NCBI GenBank assembly: GCA_029553475.1
Contig: JAKPKV010000138.1
Coordinates: 35,609-99,608, forward strand
Direction: 5' to 3'
Length of the DNA: 64,000 bases
Source of the DNA: Armatimonadota bacterium
Lineage (GTDB): Bacteria; Armatimonadota; Hebobacteria; CAIYQO01
Translations under genes and position numbers: made by a program
The notes under the pieces: model-generated
What the model was told of the DNA's origin: nothing
Databases searched by the model: none
Seen by the model: the letters and a program-made list of their open reading frames with translations, nothing else
In this document: piece by piece, positions 20,256 through 29,833 of the stretch
Layout of the letters: each line of letters starts with the position of its first letter
How positions within the stretch are numbered: position 1 is the first letter of the stretch

Positions 20256-21074
20256 TTATCGCATCAGCGTGTTCGACATCGGGCACGGCTCGAATTGCGC
20301 GACGCCGTGGCAGGCGCAGCCGGCGCAGGCTTTCACGATGGTGGGATCGTGGGTGGGCTCGATGCATTCGCCGGGACGGACGGTGAGGAAGCGCTCCTCA
20401 TCCCAGGCGCCGTCCAGGAAGTCATACATGAGCCGCGGGTCGCCCTGCACTTCGTCGTACTGCCAACCGAGGTAGTCGGCGCAGGCTTTGGTGTAGGCGC
20501 GGTCGTGGTCAGCGGTGGGCAGGTCCCAGTTGATGTAGGTCGCCCAGTGATACTCCTTGTACCACCCCTGCTCCATCTCCATCAGGTAGTCGGCGTTATC
20601 CTCGCCGTACTGTTCGGCGTAGTGCGCCCGCGTCAGCGCGTAGCGATCCGGGCCGGGCTGCATGGTGCGCTCGATCCAGCCGGAGCTGTACCAGTAAATG
20701 CCGCGGTGGCTGGCAAAATAGTCGCTGTACGCCTGCATGGAGCCGAGGAGGAGGGTGATGCAGTCGTGACCGCGGGGGATGACCAGCGGCACGCGGTGCG
20801 CGGTGATGCCCACCACGCCATTGCTGCACAACGCATAGCCGAGGAGGATGGCGTCGTATTTCGGCGCCGGCAGCTCCTGCGTATTCTCCGCTTCCACGTA
20901 CTCCGGCCCCCGGTCCAGCCGGTCCACCTCCCGCTGCACGCGGGCGCGCAACTCGGCTGGGGTGTTATGGAGCCCCTGCGGCAGCATCACGAAGTCCAAC
21001 ACCGCCGAGGAGCGGGCGGCAGCCAGGCAGGCTTCGCGGAAGAGCACGTCACAGCCGATGAACGCGTAGCGCAC
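20256..21074 (-). CDS. DUF1638-like protein
   Basis: MRYAFIGCDVLFREA, LLGYALCSNGVVGI, VPLVIPRGHDCITLLLGS. Confidence 0.75.
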   Translation of the reverse strand: MRYAFIGCDVLFREACLAAARSSAVLDFVMLPQGLHNTPAELRARVQREVDRLDRGPEYVEAENTQELPAPKYDAILLGYALCSNGVVGITAHRVPLVIPRGHDCITLLLGSMQAYSDYFASHRGIYWYSSGWIERTMQPGPDRYALTRAHYAEQYGEDNADYLMEMEQGWYKEYHWATYINWDLPTADHDRAYTKACADYLGWQYDEVQGDPRLMYDFLDGAWDEERFLTVRPGECIEPTHDPTIVKACAGCACHGVAQFEPCPMSNTLMR

Positions 21075-21083
21075 GAGGTGCTC

Positions 21084-21608
21084 CTATTCCGCCGCATCGG
21101 CCGTCGGCGGCTTCTCCGGCACGGTATACGGGCATGGCCAGTCAATCGCCTGATCGAAATGCGGCGGATAAATGAACCAGGAGCCGTCCTTCAAATGGCG
21201 GAAGCGCAGGGTGACCGGCACCACGGCGCACGGGCCATATTTGTTGCGCACCGTTTCGTATGCCCCTTGCGGCTTCACCATGGATGCCGGGAGTGCCATG
21301 TACAGGTTGATCTTCACGGATTCCAGCTTGCCGGTGTCCGTGGGCCAGGGCTGGCCCGTCACGTCGGTGATCGTCCAGCCGTAGAGGCGGTGGGCGAACA
21401 TCACGTCGAAATATTTTTCATCCAACTCGGCCAGCGGGTAAAACGCATTTTGCAGTCGCGTGCGGTCCTGCTGCTGCACCGCATGCAGCAGCGCCCCGAT
21501 ATGCCCGCGCACGGCTAGGTTCTGGAGCGCGGACGGCAGCACCAACGCAAGGGCGATCACCAGCAGCACGATGCCGGCGGCGAGCCATTTACCATGACGA
21601 GGTTTCAT
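21084..21608 (-). CDS. Hypothetical membrane-anchored protein
   Basis: MKPRHGKWLAAGIVLLVIALALVLPSAL N-terminal TM; 174 aa. Confidence 0.6.
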   Translation of the reverse strand: MKPRHGKWLAAGIVLLVIALALVLPSALQNLAVRGHIGALLHAVQQQDRTRLQNAFYPLAELDEKYFDVMFAHRLYGWTITDVTGQPWPTDTGKLESVKINLYMALPASMVKPQGAYETVRNKYGPCAVVPVTLRFRHLKDGSWFIYPPHFDQAIDWPCPYTVPEKPPTADAAE

Positions 21609-21860
21609 GATGGCGTGTCTCCTCACTGCGCATCCCATCAGGCGGGTTGCCGCGGTCGGCGCGGTGAATGGTATAATACGCAACCGGCGCGGCATTTCCT
21701 GCCGGCCCGGCACAATTCTCCCTGTACCCAGGCAGCCGGGCGCATAATCGCGCGGACAGCCGCGGTCAAACAGGAAAGCGTGTTTCGGCGGCGAAGTAAG
21801 GCGAAGTAAGGGGTACGTCGCAGCGGATCTACCGTCCGACATGTTTACGAAGGAGCAGTG

Positions 21861-22334
<474 letters not shown>

Positions 22335-22340
22335 CGCACA

Positions 22341-23636
22341 ATGGACGCACAGCATGAATTTCAGGCGCGCTCCCCGCGCCGCGGGCCGTCAATGGCCGCG
22401 GTCGTCTTCACGGCGCTCCTTTTCGGACTCGTCGCCGGTTTTGGCGGTACGGTGCTGGCCTTCTGGGCCATGCAGCATAACTACCTGTCGCAGCTGGGCC
22501 TCACGCTGCCCGGCGGCAACAGCGGCGAGCCGGCGTTGGTCATTTCCCCGCCGAGCGGCGGCGGAGGGCACCCCGATTTCGTGCGCGTCGCCGACATGCT
22601 CGACGAGTCGGTGGTCTTCATCAACACCACGAATGAAGTCCCCGTGCCGACGTGGTTCGGCGGGGTAGATACCCAGGTGCGCAAAGGGATGGGCACCGGC
22701 ATCATCGTCTCCGCGGAGGGATATATTCTCACCAACTACCACGTGGCGGGCGACGCCGACCGCGTGGCCGTGACGGTGATGCACCAGAGCGGAAAGAAGG
22801 AATATCCCGCGAAAATCATCGGCGGGGACGCGCAGTTGGACCTGGCGGTGCTGAAGATCGAAGCCGCTGGCTTGCGCGCGGCGCGCTTCGGCGATTCCGA
22901 CGCCCTGAAGCCGGGGGAGTGGGTGATGGCCATCGGCAACCCGTATGGCTTCGAGCATACGGTCTCCGTCGGGGTGGTCAGCGCACTGGGCCGCTACCTG
23001 GACACCGGCGCCGCCACGCGCATGCGCGACCTCATCCAGACCGACGCCGCCATCAACCCCGGCAACAGCGGCGGCCCGCTGGTGAATATGCGCGGCGAGG
23101 TGATCGGCATCAACACCGCCGTCTACGTGGGCGGCGGGGGCGGCGGCCCGCAGGCGAACAGCATCGGCTTCGCCATCCCCAGCAACCGCGCGAAGAAGGC
23201 GGTGGAGCAGATTCGCAAGACGGGCCGCGTGCAATACCCCTACCTCGGCGTCGGCTTCATTGACATCACCGAGGAGATGCGCCGGGAGCTGCACCTGCCG
23301 GTGAAGCAGGGCGCGGTGGTGAACAAAGTCTATCCGGGCAGCCCGGCGGAGAAAGCCGGCATCAAGCAAGGCGACGTCGTGGTGAAAGCCGACGGCAAAG
23401 CGCTCTTCGGCACAGACGCGCTGGGCAGCGCCATTGCGAAGAAGAGCGTGGGCGACACCCTGTCCCTGGAGCTCCGCCGTTGGGATGAACACGCGGCGCA
23501 ATGGGACACGAAGTCCGTCCAGGCGAAAATCGCCGACGCCCCCAAGGCATTCCTGCGCTCCATGCAGGGCGGCGAGGAGCAACCCCAGGAAGCGCAGCGG
23601 CAACCGCGCGCCCTCCCGTTCCCGTTCGGGTTCTGA
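22341..23636 (+). CDS. HtrA/DegP-type trypsin-like serine protease with PDZ domain
   Basis: TM anchor, NYHVAGDADRV, LDLAVLKIE, TDAAINPGNSGGPLVN, PDZ. Confidence 0.92.
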   Translation: MDAQHEFQARSPRRGPSMAAVVFTALLFGLVAGFGGTVLAFWAMQHNYLSQLGLTLPGGNSGEPALVISPPSGGGGHPDFVRVADMLDESVVFINTTNEVPVPTWFGGVDTQVRKGMGTGIIVSAEGYILTNYHVAGDADRVAVTVMHQSGKKEYPAKIIGGDAQLDLAVLKIEAAGLRAARFGDSDALKPGEWVMAIGNPYGFEHTVSVGVVSALGRYLDTGAATRMRDLIQTDAAINPGNSGGPLVNMRGEVIGINTAVYVGGGGGGPQANSIGFAIPSNRAKKAVEQIRKTGRVQYPYLGVGFIDITEEMRRELHLPVKQGAVVNKVYPGSPAEKAGIKQGDVVVKADGKALFGTDALGSAIAKKSVGDTLSLELRRWDEHAAQWDTKSVQAKIADAPKAFLRSMQGGEEQPQEAQRQPRALPFPFGF

Positions 23637-23741
23637 CATGACGGACGACAGCGCCCCCGCGCCGCGGGCGCGGGGCGCTGTCTTTGCTGTACCCATCCCC
23701 GCCTCTTGCATCCCGCCCCCGCTTCCGGTATCCTGCACGCG

Positions 23742-24506
23742 ATGCATCCGTATTTCGGACGGACGGAACTCCTCATCGGCGCGGCGGGGCTGCGGCGCCT
23801 GCGGGCGGCGCGGGTGGCGGTGTTCGGCATGGGCGGCGTCGGCTCCTACGCGGTGGAGGCGCTGGCGCGCAGCGGCATCGGCTACCTGCGGCTGGTGGAT
23901 TTCGATCGCGTGGGGCCGAGCAACTTCAACCGCCAGCTCTACGCGTTGCAGAGCACCGCGGGCCAGCCGAAGGTGGCGGTGGCGGCGGCGCGGATTCAGG
24001 ATATCAATCCGGCGGCGGCAGTGGACCCGCGCGAGGCTTTCTTCCACGCCGACAGCGCGGACGCGCTGCTGGCGCCGCCGCTGGATTTCGTCATTGACGC
24101 CATTGACAGCTTGGGGCCCAAATGCGAGCTGCTGGCGCAGTGCGTCGAACGCGGCCTGCCGGTCATCACCGCCCTGGGCGCCGCCGCCCGCACGGACCCC
24201 ACCGCGCTGCGGCTGGGCGCCATCTGGGACACGGCGGGCTGCCCGCTGGCGCGCAAGGTGCGCCACGCGCTGCGCAAGCGCGGCATCACCGCGCCCATCC
24301 CCGCCGTCTACTCGGTGGAGCCCCCGCGCGACACCTTCGACCCCGACGAGCTGGGCGAGCAATCCGAAGACGCCTACCGCCGCGGCCGCCGGCGGCGCAT
24401 CCTCCCCAGCATGGGCATGCTCCCCGGCATGGTTGGCCTGCTGGCGGCGAATTACGTGGTCCAACGGTTGGGCGCGCCGGCTGGCGAAGCCGCCACTCGC
24501 CGCTAA
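23742..24506 (+). CDS. tcdA: ThiF/E1-like tRNA threonylcarbamoyladenosine dehydratase
   Basis: FGRTELLIGAAGLRRLRAARVAVFGMGGVGSYAVEALARSGIG. Confidence 0.85.
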   Translation: MHPYFGRTELLIGAAGLRRLRAARVAVFGMGGVGSYAVEALARSGIGYLRLVDFDRVGPSNFNRQLYALQSTAGQPKVAVAAARIQDINPAAAVDPREAFFHADSADALLAPPLDFVIDAIDSLGPKCELLAQCVERGLPVITALGAAARTDPTALRLGAIWDTAGCPLARKVRHALRKRGITAPIPAVYSVEPPRDTFDPDELGEQSEDAYRRGRRRRILPSMGMLPGMVGLLAANYVVQRLGAPAGEAATRR

Positions 24507-24535
24507 CCCGCGCATCTGCTATACTGCCCCTGTCT

Positions 24536-25309
24536 ATGCCATTGCCCTTCCGACTCGGCACCACCTCCCATATTTATGACGATGATCTCGTCGGCAACGT
24601 GCGCCGGCTGGGGCCGCTGGTGGATGATATCGAGCTGGTGCTTTTTGACACCGAGACACACGGCGCCAATATCCCCGATGCCGCCGCCGTCGCCGAGTTG
24701 AACCGGCTGGCGATGGAGCATCGCCTCACCTATACCGTCCACCTGCCGATGGACCTCTGGCCGGAGCATGACTCGCTGAAGAAGGCGGCCCGCGCCATCG
24801 CGGCGACGCGCGCCCTGCACCCCTACGCCTATATCGCCCACCTCGACGGGCGCGCGCTGCCCCCTTCCCCCACCCCGCGGAACACGGCTGAATGGGTGCG
24901 GAAATCCGGGGACGCGCTGGACGCGGTCATCGCCGGGGTCGGCGACCCGGCGCGCATCTGCGTGGAGAATCTGGAGCGCTGGGATCCGTCGCTGTTCGAT
25001 GATCTCGTGCGGGCGCGCGGCCTCGGGCGCTGCGTGGATATCGGCCATCTGTGGCTGACGGATGCCGCCGCCGCGCCAGCCTACCTCGGCACGCACCTTG
25101 CCGGCGCCGCCGTCCTCCACCTGCACGGCGTCGCAGAGCGCGACCACGTTTCACTGGCATACGCGCCCGCCGATGACCTGCGGGCCATCAGCGCGTTGTT
25201 GTCTGGCTTTCGCTACCCCGGCGTGGTGACGCTGGAGGTCTTTTCGGAGGCGGACTTCCTCGGCTCGCTGCGCGTGCTGGAGCGCTGCTTCCGGGCAGGC
25301 GAACCTTGA
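24536..25309 (+). CDS. AP-endonuclease-2-like TIM barrel protein, candidate cobamide-remodelling hydrolase (CbiR-like)
   Basis: FRLGTTSHIYDDDLVGNVRRL, HLPMDLW, CVENLERWDP, CVDIGHL; located immediately upstream of a B12 riboswitch and btuFDC. Confidence 0.65.
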   Translation: MPLPFRLGTTSHIYDDDLVGNVRRLGPLVDDIELVLFDTETHGANIPDAAAVAELNRLAMEHRLTYTVHLPMDLWPEHDSLKKAARAIAATRALHPYAYIAHLDGRALPPSPTPRNTAEWVRKSGDALDAVIAGVGDPARICVENLERWDPSLFDDLVRARGLGRCVDIGHLWLTDAAAAPAYLGTHLAGAAVLHLHGVAERDHVSLAYAPADDLRAISALLSGFRYPGVVTLEVFSEADFLGSLRVLERCFRAGEP

Positions 25310-25344
25310 CGCATCCTCCGGCGGCTGGTACTATCCTGCAGAAA

Positions 25345-25445
25345 CTGTTCCGGACACGCACGCGGGAAGACGGTGCGACGCCGTCGCTGACGCGCAACTG
25401 TGACTACCAGCCTACCGGGTAGAAGCCAGGAAACCGTGCTGTCCG
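25345..25445 (+). promoter_or_regulatory. Cobalamin riboswitch
   Basis: GGGAAGACGGTGCGACGCCGTCGCTGACGCGCAACTGTGA followed by AGCCAGGAAACC (B12-box-like), upstream of btuF. Confidence 0.85.
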
Positions 25446-25539
25446 CGGCACGCCGATTACGCCTCGCGCGATACGGGGTTGGCGCTGTGACGCTGGAGGC
25501 CACAGCCCCGATTCTCCGCGTGGGATCGGGATATTTTCT

Positions 25540-26532
25540 ATGCCCAGCCGCCTGTCCATCATCATACTCGTCCTCCTCGTCACCGTGGCGGTGCTGCCCG
25601 GCCTGCTGTGGATCTCCGGCACGATGCGCCTGAGCGCTGACCGCCGGCGCATCAGCGCGACCGCCGCCTTCCCGATGACGGTCACCGACGTGCGCGCGAT
25701 GAAGATCACCCTCCCCACCCCGCCGAAGCGCATCGTCTCCCTGGCGCCGAACAACACGGAAATCCTTTTTGCCATCGGCGCCGGCGACCGCGTGGTGGCC
25801 GACACCAGCTACTGCGACTACCCGCCGGAAGCGGCGGCGCTGCCGAAGGTGGGCGGCTACCTGGACCCAAACGTGGAGAAAGTGCTGGCGCTGGAGCCCG
25901 ACCTGGTGCTCGCGACCCGCGGCACCAGCCGCGAGCTTCTCGACCGCATGACGGCGCTGAAGCTGCCGGTGATCTGCCTGGACCCCGCATCGCTGCCGGA
26001 GATGCTCGACGCCGTGCGCTTCATCGGCCGGGTGACGGACGCCGCCCCCGCCGCGGCAGCGCTGGCGGCGCGCCTGGAGGCGCGATACCGGGCGGTGACG
26101 GCGACAGTCGCGGCGCTGCCGGAAGCCCGGCGACCGTCCGTCCTCTTCCTCTTCAGCCTGGACGAACTCTATTCCGTGGGACCGGGCAGCCACATTGACG
26201 CGATGATCACCGACGCCGGCGGGCGCAATATCGCCGCGGCGGCGGCGGCCCCCTGGCCGCAGCTCTCGATGGAACGCGTGCTGGCCGACGACCCTGAGGT
26301 TATCGTCGTGGGAACCGGCGGCGCGATGAGCGCGACGCTGACGGATGCCGCCGCACTGCAGCACCTGCGCGCCGACCGCCGCTGGCGCGGCGTGCGCGCG
26401 GTGAAGACCGGCCGCGTGGCGGCGCTGGACGGCGACGACATGACCCTGCCCGCGCCGCGCATGGTAGACGGGTTGGAGGCGTTGGCGCGCGCGCTGCATC
26501 CGACGCTGTTTTCGACGGACGCGCCGCCATGA
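25540..26532 (+). CDS. btuF: Cobalamin ABC transporter substrate-binding protein
   Basis: N-terminal TM/signal, PKRIVSLAPNNTEILFAIGAGDRVVADTSYCDYP; downstream of the B12 riboswitch. Confidence 0.85.
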   Translation: MPSRLSIIILVLLVTVAVLPGLLWISGTMRLSADRRRISATAAFPMTVTDVRAMKITLPTPPKRIVSLAPNNTEILFAIGAGDRVVADTSYCDYPPEAAALPKVGGYLDPNVEKVLALEPDLVLATRGTSRELLDRMTALKLPVICLDPASLPEMLDAVRFIGRVTDAAPAAAALAARLEARYRAVTATVAALPEARRPSVLFLFSLDELYSVGPGSHIDAMITDAGGRNIAAAAAAPWPQLSMERVLADDPEVIVVGTGGAMSATLTDAAALQHLRADRRWRGVRAVKTGRVAALDGDDMTLPAPRMVDGLEALARALHPTLFSTDAPP

Positions 26533-27347
26533 CCGCTCCAATCTTAGAGGCCCGATCGCTGGTGGGCGGCTACGATGAGCGCCCGGTGCTGCGTGGGGTG
26601 AGTTTCGCGCTGGCGCCGGGCGAGTTTCTCGGCGTCATCGGCCCGAACGGTTCGGGCAAGAGCACGCTCATCAAGGCGCTCACCGGCCTGCTGCCGCTGC
26701 GGGACGGCGACGTACGGCTTGCGGGGACGCCCGTCGCCGCCTATCCCCCGCGCGAGCTGGCGCGACGGGTGGCGGTAGTGCCGCAAAGCAGCCATCCCGC
26801 CTTCGCCTTCACCGTGCGCGAAGTCGTGGAGATGGGGCGCCACCCGTACCTGGGCCGCTTCGCCGTGCCCGGCGTCGAGGATCGCGAGGCGGTCGAGGAA
26901 GCATTGGCCCTCACCGACCTGCTCGAGCTGCGGCACCGCCCGGTGGACCAGCTGAGCGGCGGTGAATTCCAGCGGGTGACTATCGCCCGCGCGCTGGCAC
27001 AGCGACCGCGGGTGCTGCTGCTGGACGAGCCCACCGCGCACCTGGATATCGGCCATCAACTGGCGATTTTCGATCTGCTCGCGCGGCTGCATGTCGAGCG
27101 GGACCTGGCGGTGCTCTGCGTCTCACACGACCTCAACCTGGCGGCCGAATATTGCCGGCGCCTGCTGCTCTTGTCCACCGGCACCGTCTACGCCGAAGGC
27201 TCGCCGACCGCGGTCATCACCCAGGACAACCTGCTGGGCGTGTACGGGACGCTGGTGCGGGTGGCGGCCAATCCGCACAGCGGGCAGCCGATCGTGCTCA
27301 TCAACCGCGGCCTCCCGCCGGAGGAGCAGGAGGAGGAAGAGGGATGA
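26529..27347 (+). CDS. btuD: Cobalamin/Fe-siderophore type ABC transporter ATPase
   Basis: GPNGSGKST Walker A, LSGGEFQRVTIARALAQ, LLLDEPTAHLDI. Confidence 0.9.
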   Translation: MTAPILEARSLVGGYDERPVLRGVSFALAPGEFLGVIGPNGSGKSTLIKALTGLLPLRDGDVRLAGTPVAAYPPRELARRVAVVPQSSHPAFAFTVREVVEMGRHPYLGRFAVPGVEDREAVEEALALTDLLELRHRPVDQLSGGEFQRVTIARALAQRPRVLLLDEPTAHLDIGHQLAIFDLLARLHVERDLAVLCVSHDLNLAAEYCRRLLLLSTGTVYAEGSPTAVITQDNLLGVYGTLVRVAANPHSGQPIVLINRGLPPEEQEEEEG

Positions 27348-28375
27348 CAAGGGAACGCTTGCGCGCGCGAGCGGGCTCCGTGCTGTTTGTCCTCGCCCTC
27401 GCCCTCCTCGCCAGCGCCGTCATCTCCGCCGGCATCGGCCAGGTGCGCATCGCGCCGGGCGACATCCTGCGCGCGCTGGGGCAGTGGCCGTTCGGCGACG
27501 CGCCGACCGACGCCATCACCAGCATCATCTGGTTCGAGCGCCTGCCGCGCATCGCGCTGGCGCTGCTCGCCGGCGGCGCGCTGGCGGTGGCCGGGGTGGT
27601 GATGCAAGCGCTCTTCCATAACCCGATGGCCGACCCCTATATCGTTGGCGTCTCCTCGGGCGCGGCGCTGGGCGCGGTGCTGGCCATCTCCCTCAACCTG
27701 CCGCTGGCGCTTTTTGGCTTCAGCCCGATCGTCACCTTCGCCTTCCTGGGGGCGCTGGGCGTCACCGCGCTGGTCTACGGCATGGCGCACCGCCCCGGGC
27801 GCGTGCCCATCACCACGCTGCTGCTCACCGGCATCGCCGTGGGCAGCCTGCTGCAGGCGGTCACCGCCTTCCTGCTGCTCAGCCAGAGCCACGTGGAGCT
27901 GCGGGTGGCGACGAGCTGGCTGATGGGCGGGCTGGCGCGGGGAAGCTGGGCGGAGATCGGCGCGGTGCTGCCCGGCACGCTGGCGGCGCTGGCCCTCACC
28001 CTCTGCTGGCAGCGCGACCTGAACGCGCTGGCGCTGGGGGACGACACCGCCCACCACCTGGGCATTCACCTGGGGCGCACGCGCGCGCTGCTGCTGCTGC
28101 TCGCCTCGCTGCTGGCGGCGGGCGCGGTGGCGGTCAGCGGCATCATCGCCTTCGTCGGGCTGATTGTGCCGCATCTCATGCGGCTCATCGTCGGCCCGAA
28201 CCACCGCCGGCTGCTCCCCGCCGCCCTCCTCGGCGGCGGCCTGCTGCTGCTCTGGGCGGACGTCCTCGCCCGCACCCTCCTCAACGGCGCGGAGCTGCCC
28301 ATCGGCATCGTCACCAGCATCCTCGGCGCGCCGTTCTTCCTCTTCCTGCTGCACCACCGCCCAAAGGCGTCGTAA
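27344..28375 (+). CDS. btuC: Cobalamin/Fe-siderophore type ABC transporter permease (FecCD family)
   Basis: Multiple TM segments, NPMADPYIVGVSSGAALGAV, FVGLIVPHLMRLIVGPNHR. Confidence 0.9.
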   Translation: MTRERLRARAGSVLFVLALALLASAVISAGIGQVRIAPGDILRALGQWPFGDAPTDAITSIIWFERLPRIALALLAGGALAVAGVVMQALFHNPMADPYIVGVSSGAALGAVLAISLNLPLALFGFSPIVTFAFLGALGVTALVYGMAHRPGRVPITTLLLTGIAVGSLLQAVTAFLLLSQSHVELRVATSWLMGGLARGSWAEIGAVLPGTLAALALTLCWQRDLNALALGDDTAHHLGIHLGRTRALLLLLASLLAAGAVAVSGIIAFVGLIVPHLMRLIVGPNHRRLLPAALLGGGLLLLWADVLARTLLNGAELPIGIVTSILGAPFFLFLLHHRPKAS

Positions 28376-28394
28376 ACGGCGCTGCGCCCTCAGC

Positions 28395-28572
28395 AACTGT
28401 GTGCAAAGTAGGCGCTCGCGGGTGCTGCTCGCGCCTAGCGGCGTTGGAGTTCCTGGCATGGAGGTCTCCGACCCATCATCCTGATGGCTCTCCCCGATAC
28501 ACTCTCGGAACTCCGCCGTGCCAGCCACGACCATCCCGCCGCGATCCGACAACGCCTACTTTGCACACAGTT
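28395..28572. repeat. Fold-back element with perfect 20-nt terminal inverted repeats
   Basis: aactgtgtgcaaagtaggcg at 28395-28414; exact reverse complement at 28553-28572; weaker interior pairing. Confidence 0.85.
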
Positions 28573-28574
28573 TC

Positions 28575-29813
28575 TCACGCCACCCCGGCCACGGCATCGT
28601 CACGGGCGACGATGGCGGTCACCGTCGGCGGCTGCAGCAGGCAGGCGGCATCGCGAACCTCCGCAACCGTGACGCCTTCGAGGCGTTCCAGCAGACGCGC
28701 GCTGTAATCCGGCCCCAGGCCGTTAATATGGTTGACGGCAATATCCAGGCAATGCTGGCTGGTGGTTTCGTGCGAGAGGACATACGCCCCGCGCAGACGC
28801 CCTTTGGCGAAGTGCAGCTCGTCCGGCGTGATGGGCGTTTCGCGCATGATGGCGATCTGTTCGGCGAAGCCCTGCCGCGCGCGCGCGATATTCTCCGGTG
28901 AGGTGCCGATGGAGACGATCACCTCGCCGGCATCGCGCATCGGAATATACTGGCTGCTCACCGAATAGGCCAGCCCCTGCCGGTCGCGGAGGTTCACGAA
29001 GAGCCGATTGCTGAGCCCCCCACCCCCGAAGATGGTATTCATCACCGTCATCGCCGCCTGCGCCGCGGCGCCGAGCCGCGGCGCGTACCACCCCTGGTAC
29101 ACCTGCGCCTGCTGGGCGTCGGGCCGCGCGGCGGTCACCAGGCGGTCTGCCTCCACCGGCGTCGGGGGAGCGGTGGAAGCGGGCGCTCCCCCGCTCGGGA
29201 GGTCGCCGAATGTCTCCGCCAGCCGTTCGCGCATCTCGTCCACGGCGAAATCCCCGACGACCGTCACATTCATCCGGGACGCGCGCAGTTCGCTCCCGTA
29301 CCACGCCCGCACCAATTCCTCGCTCAACTGCCCCATCGTCTCCAGGAAACGCAGACCGCTATTGCCGTAGGGATGGGTGGCAAACAGCGTGCTCACCAGC
29401 AGGCTGTTGGCCAGCGCCGCCGGCATATCCTGTGATGAACGCACCTCCCCCTCCAGTTTTTCCAGCTCCCGCGGGTAGTCGCGGAAGGTGGAGTGCAGCA
29501 GCACGTCCCGCAGCACATCCAGCACCGCCGGGAGTGCCGTATTCAGGAAGACGGCGAGGAGCACCGTGCAGTCCGCGCGGCTCATCTCATGCAGGTCTAT
29601 GGCGCGCTCGTCCAGCTCGCGGGCGATCTGCTCGGCGGTGCGGCGCGCGGTGCCTTTGAGCAACAGGCGGCTGGCGAGCTTACCCACGCCGGCCACCGGC
29701 TCCTCGCGCACGCCGCCGTCAATCGTCACCGCCAGCGCCATGCGCGGGGTTTCCGGCATGGGCGCCAGCAGCAGCGGCAACCCGTTCGTCAGTGTGGATG
29801 TCTGGATCTCCAT
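28575..29813 (-). CDS. M16-family peptidase, catalytically degenerate subunit
   Basis: M16 fold and Y/R-rich C-terminal region, but GVGKLASRLLLKGT replaces GxxHxxEHxxFKGT. Confidence 0.85.
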   Translation of the reverse strand: MEIQTSTLTNGLPLLLAPMPETPRMALAVTIDGGVREEPVAGVGKLASRLLLKGTARRTAEQIARELDERAIDLHEMSRADCTVLLAVFLNTALPAVLDVLRDVLLHSTFRDYPRELEKLEGEVRSSQDMPAALANSLLVSTLFATHPYGNSGLRFLETMGQLSEELVRAWYGSELRASRMNVTVVGDFAVDEMRERLAETFGDLPSGGAPASTAPPTPVEADRLVTAARPDAQQAQVYQGWYAPRLGAAAQAAMTVMNTIFGGGGLSNRLFVNLRDRQGLAYSVSSQYIPMRDAGEVIVSIGTSPENIARARQGFAEQIAIMRETPITPDELHFAKGRLRGAYVLSHETTSQHCLDIAVNHINGLGPDYSARLLERLEGVTVAEVRDAACLLQPPTVTAIVARDDAVAGVA

Positions 29814-29833
29814 TCCGTTCTCTTCTCTACCTG

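Noticed and set aside
22389-24515. 708-aa minus-strand ORF across HtrA and TcdA
   Set aside because: Low-complexity His/Arg/Ala composition; overlaps two clear plus-strand genes.
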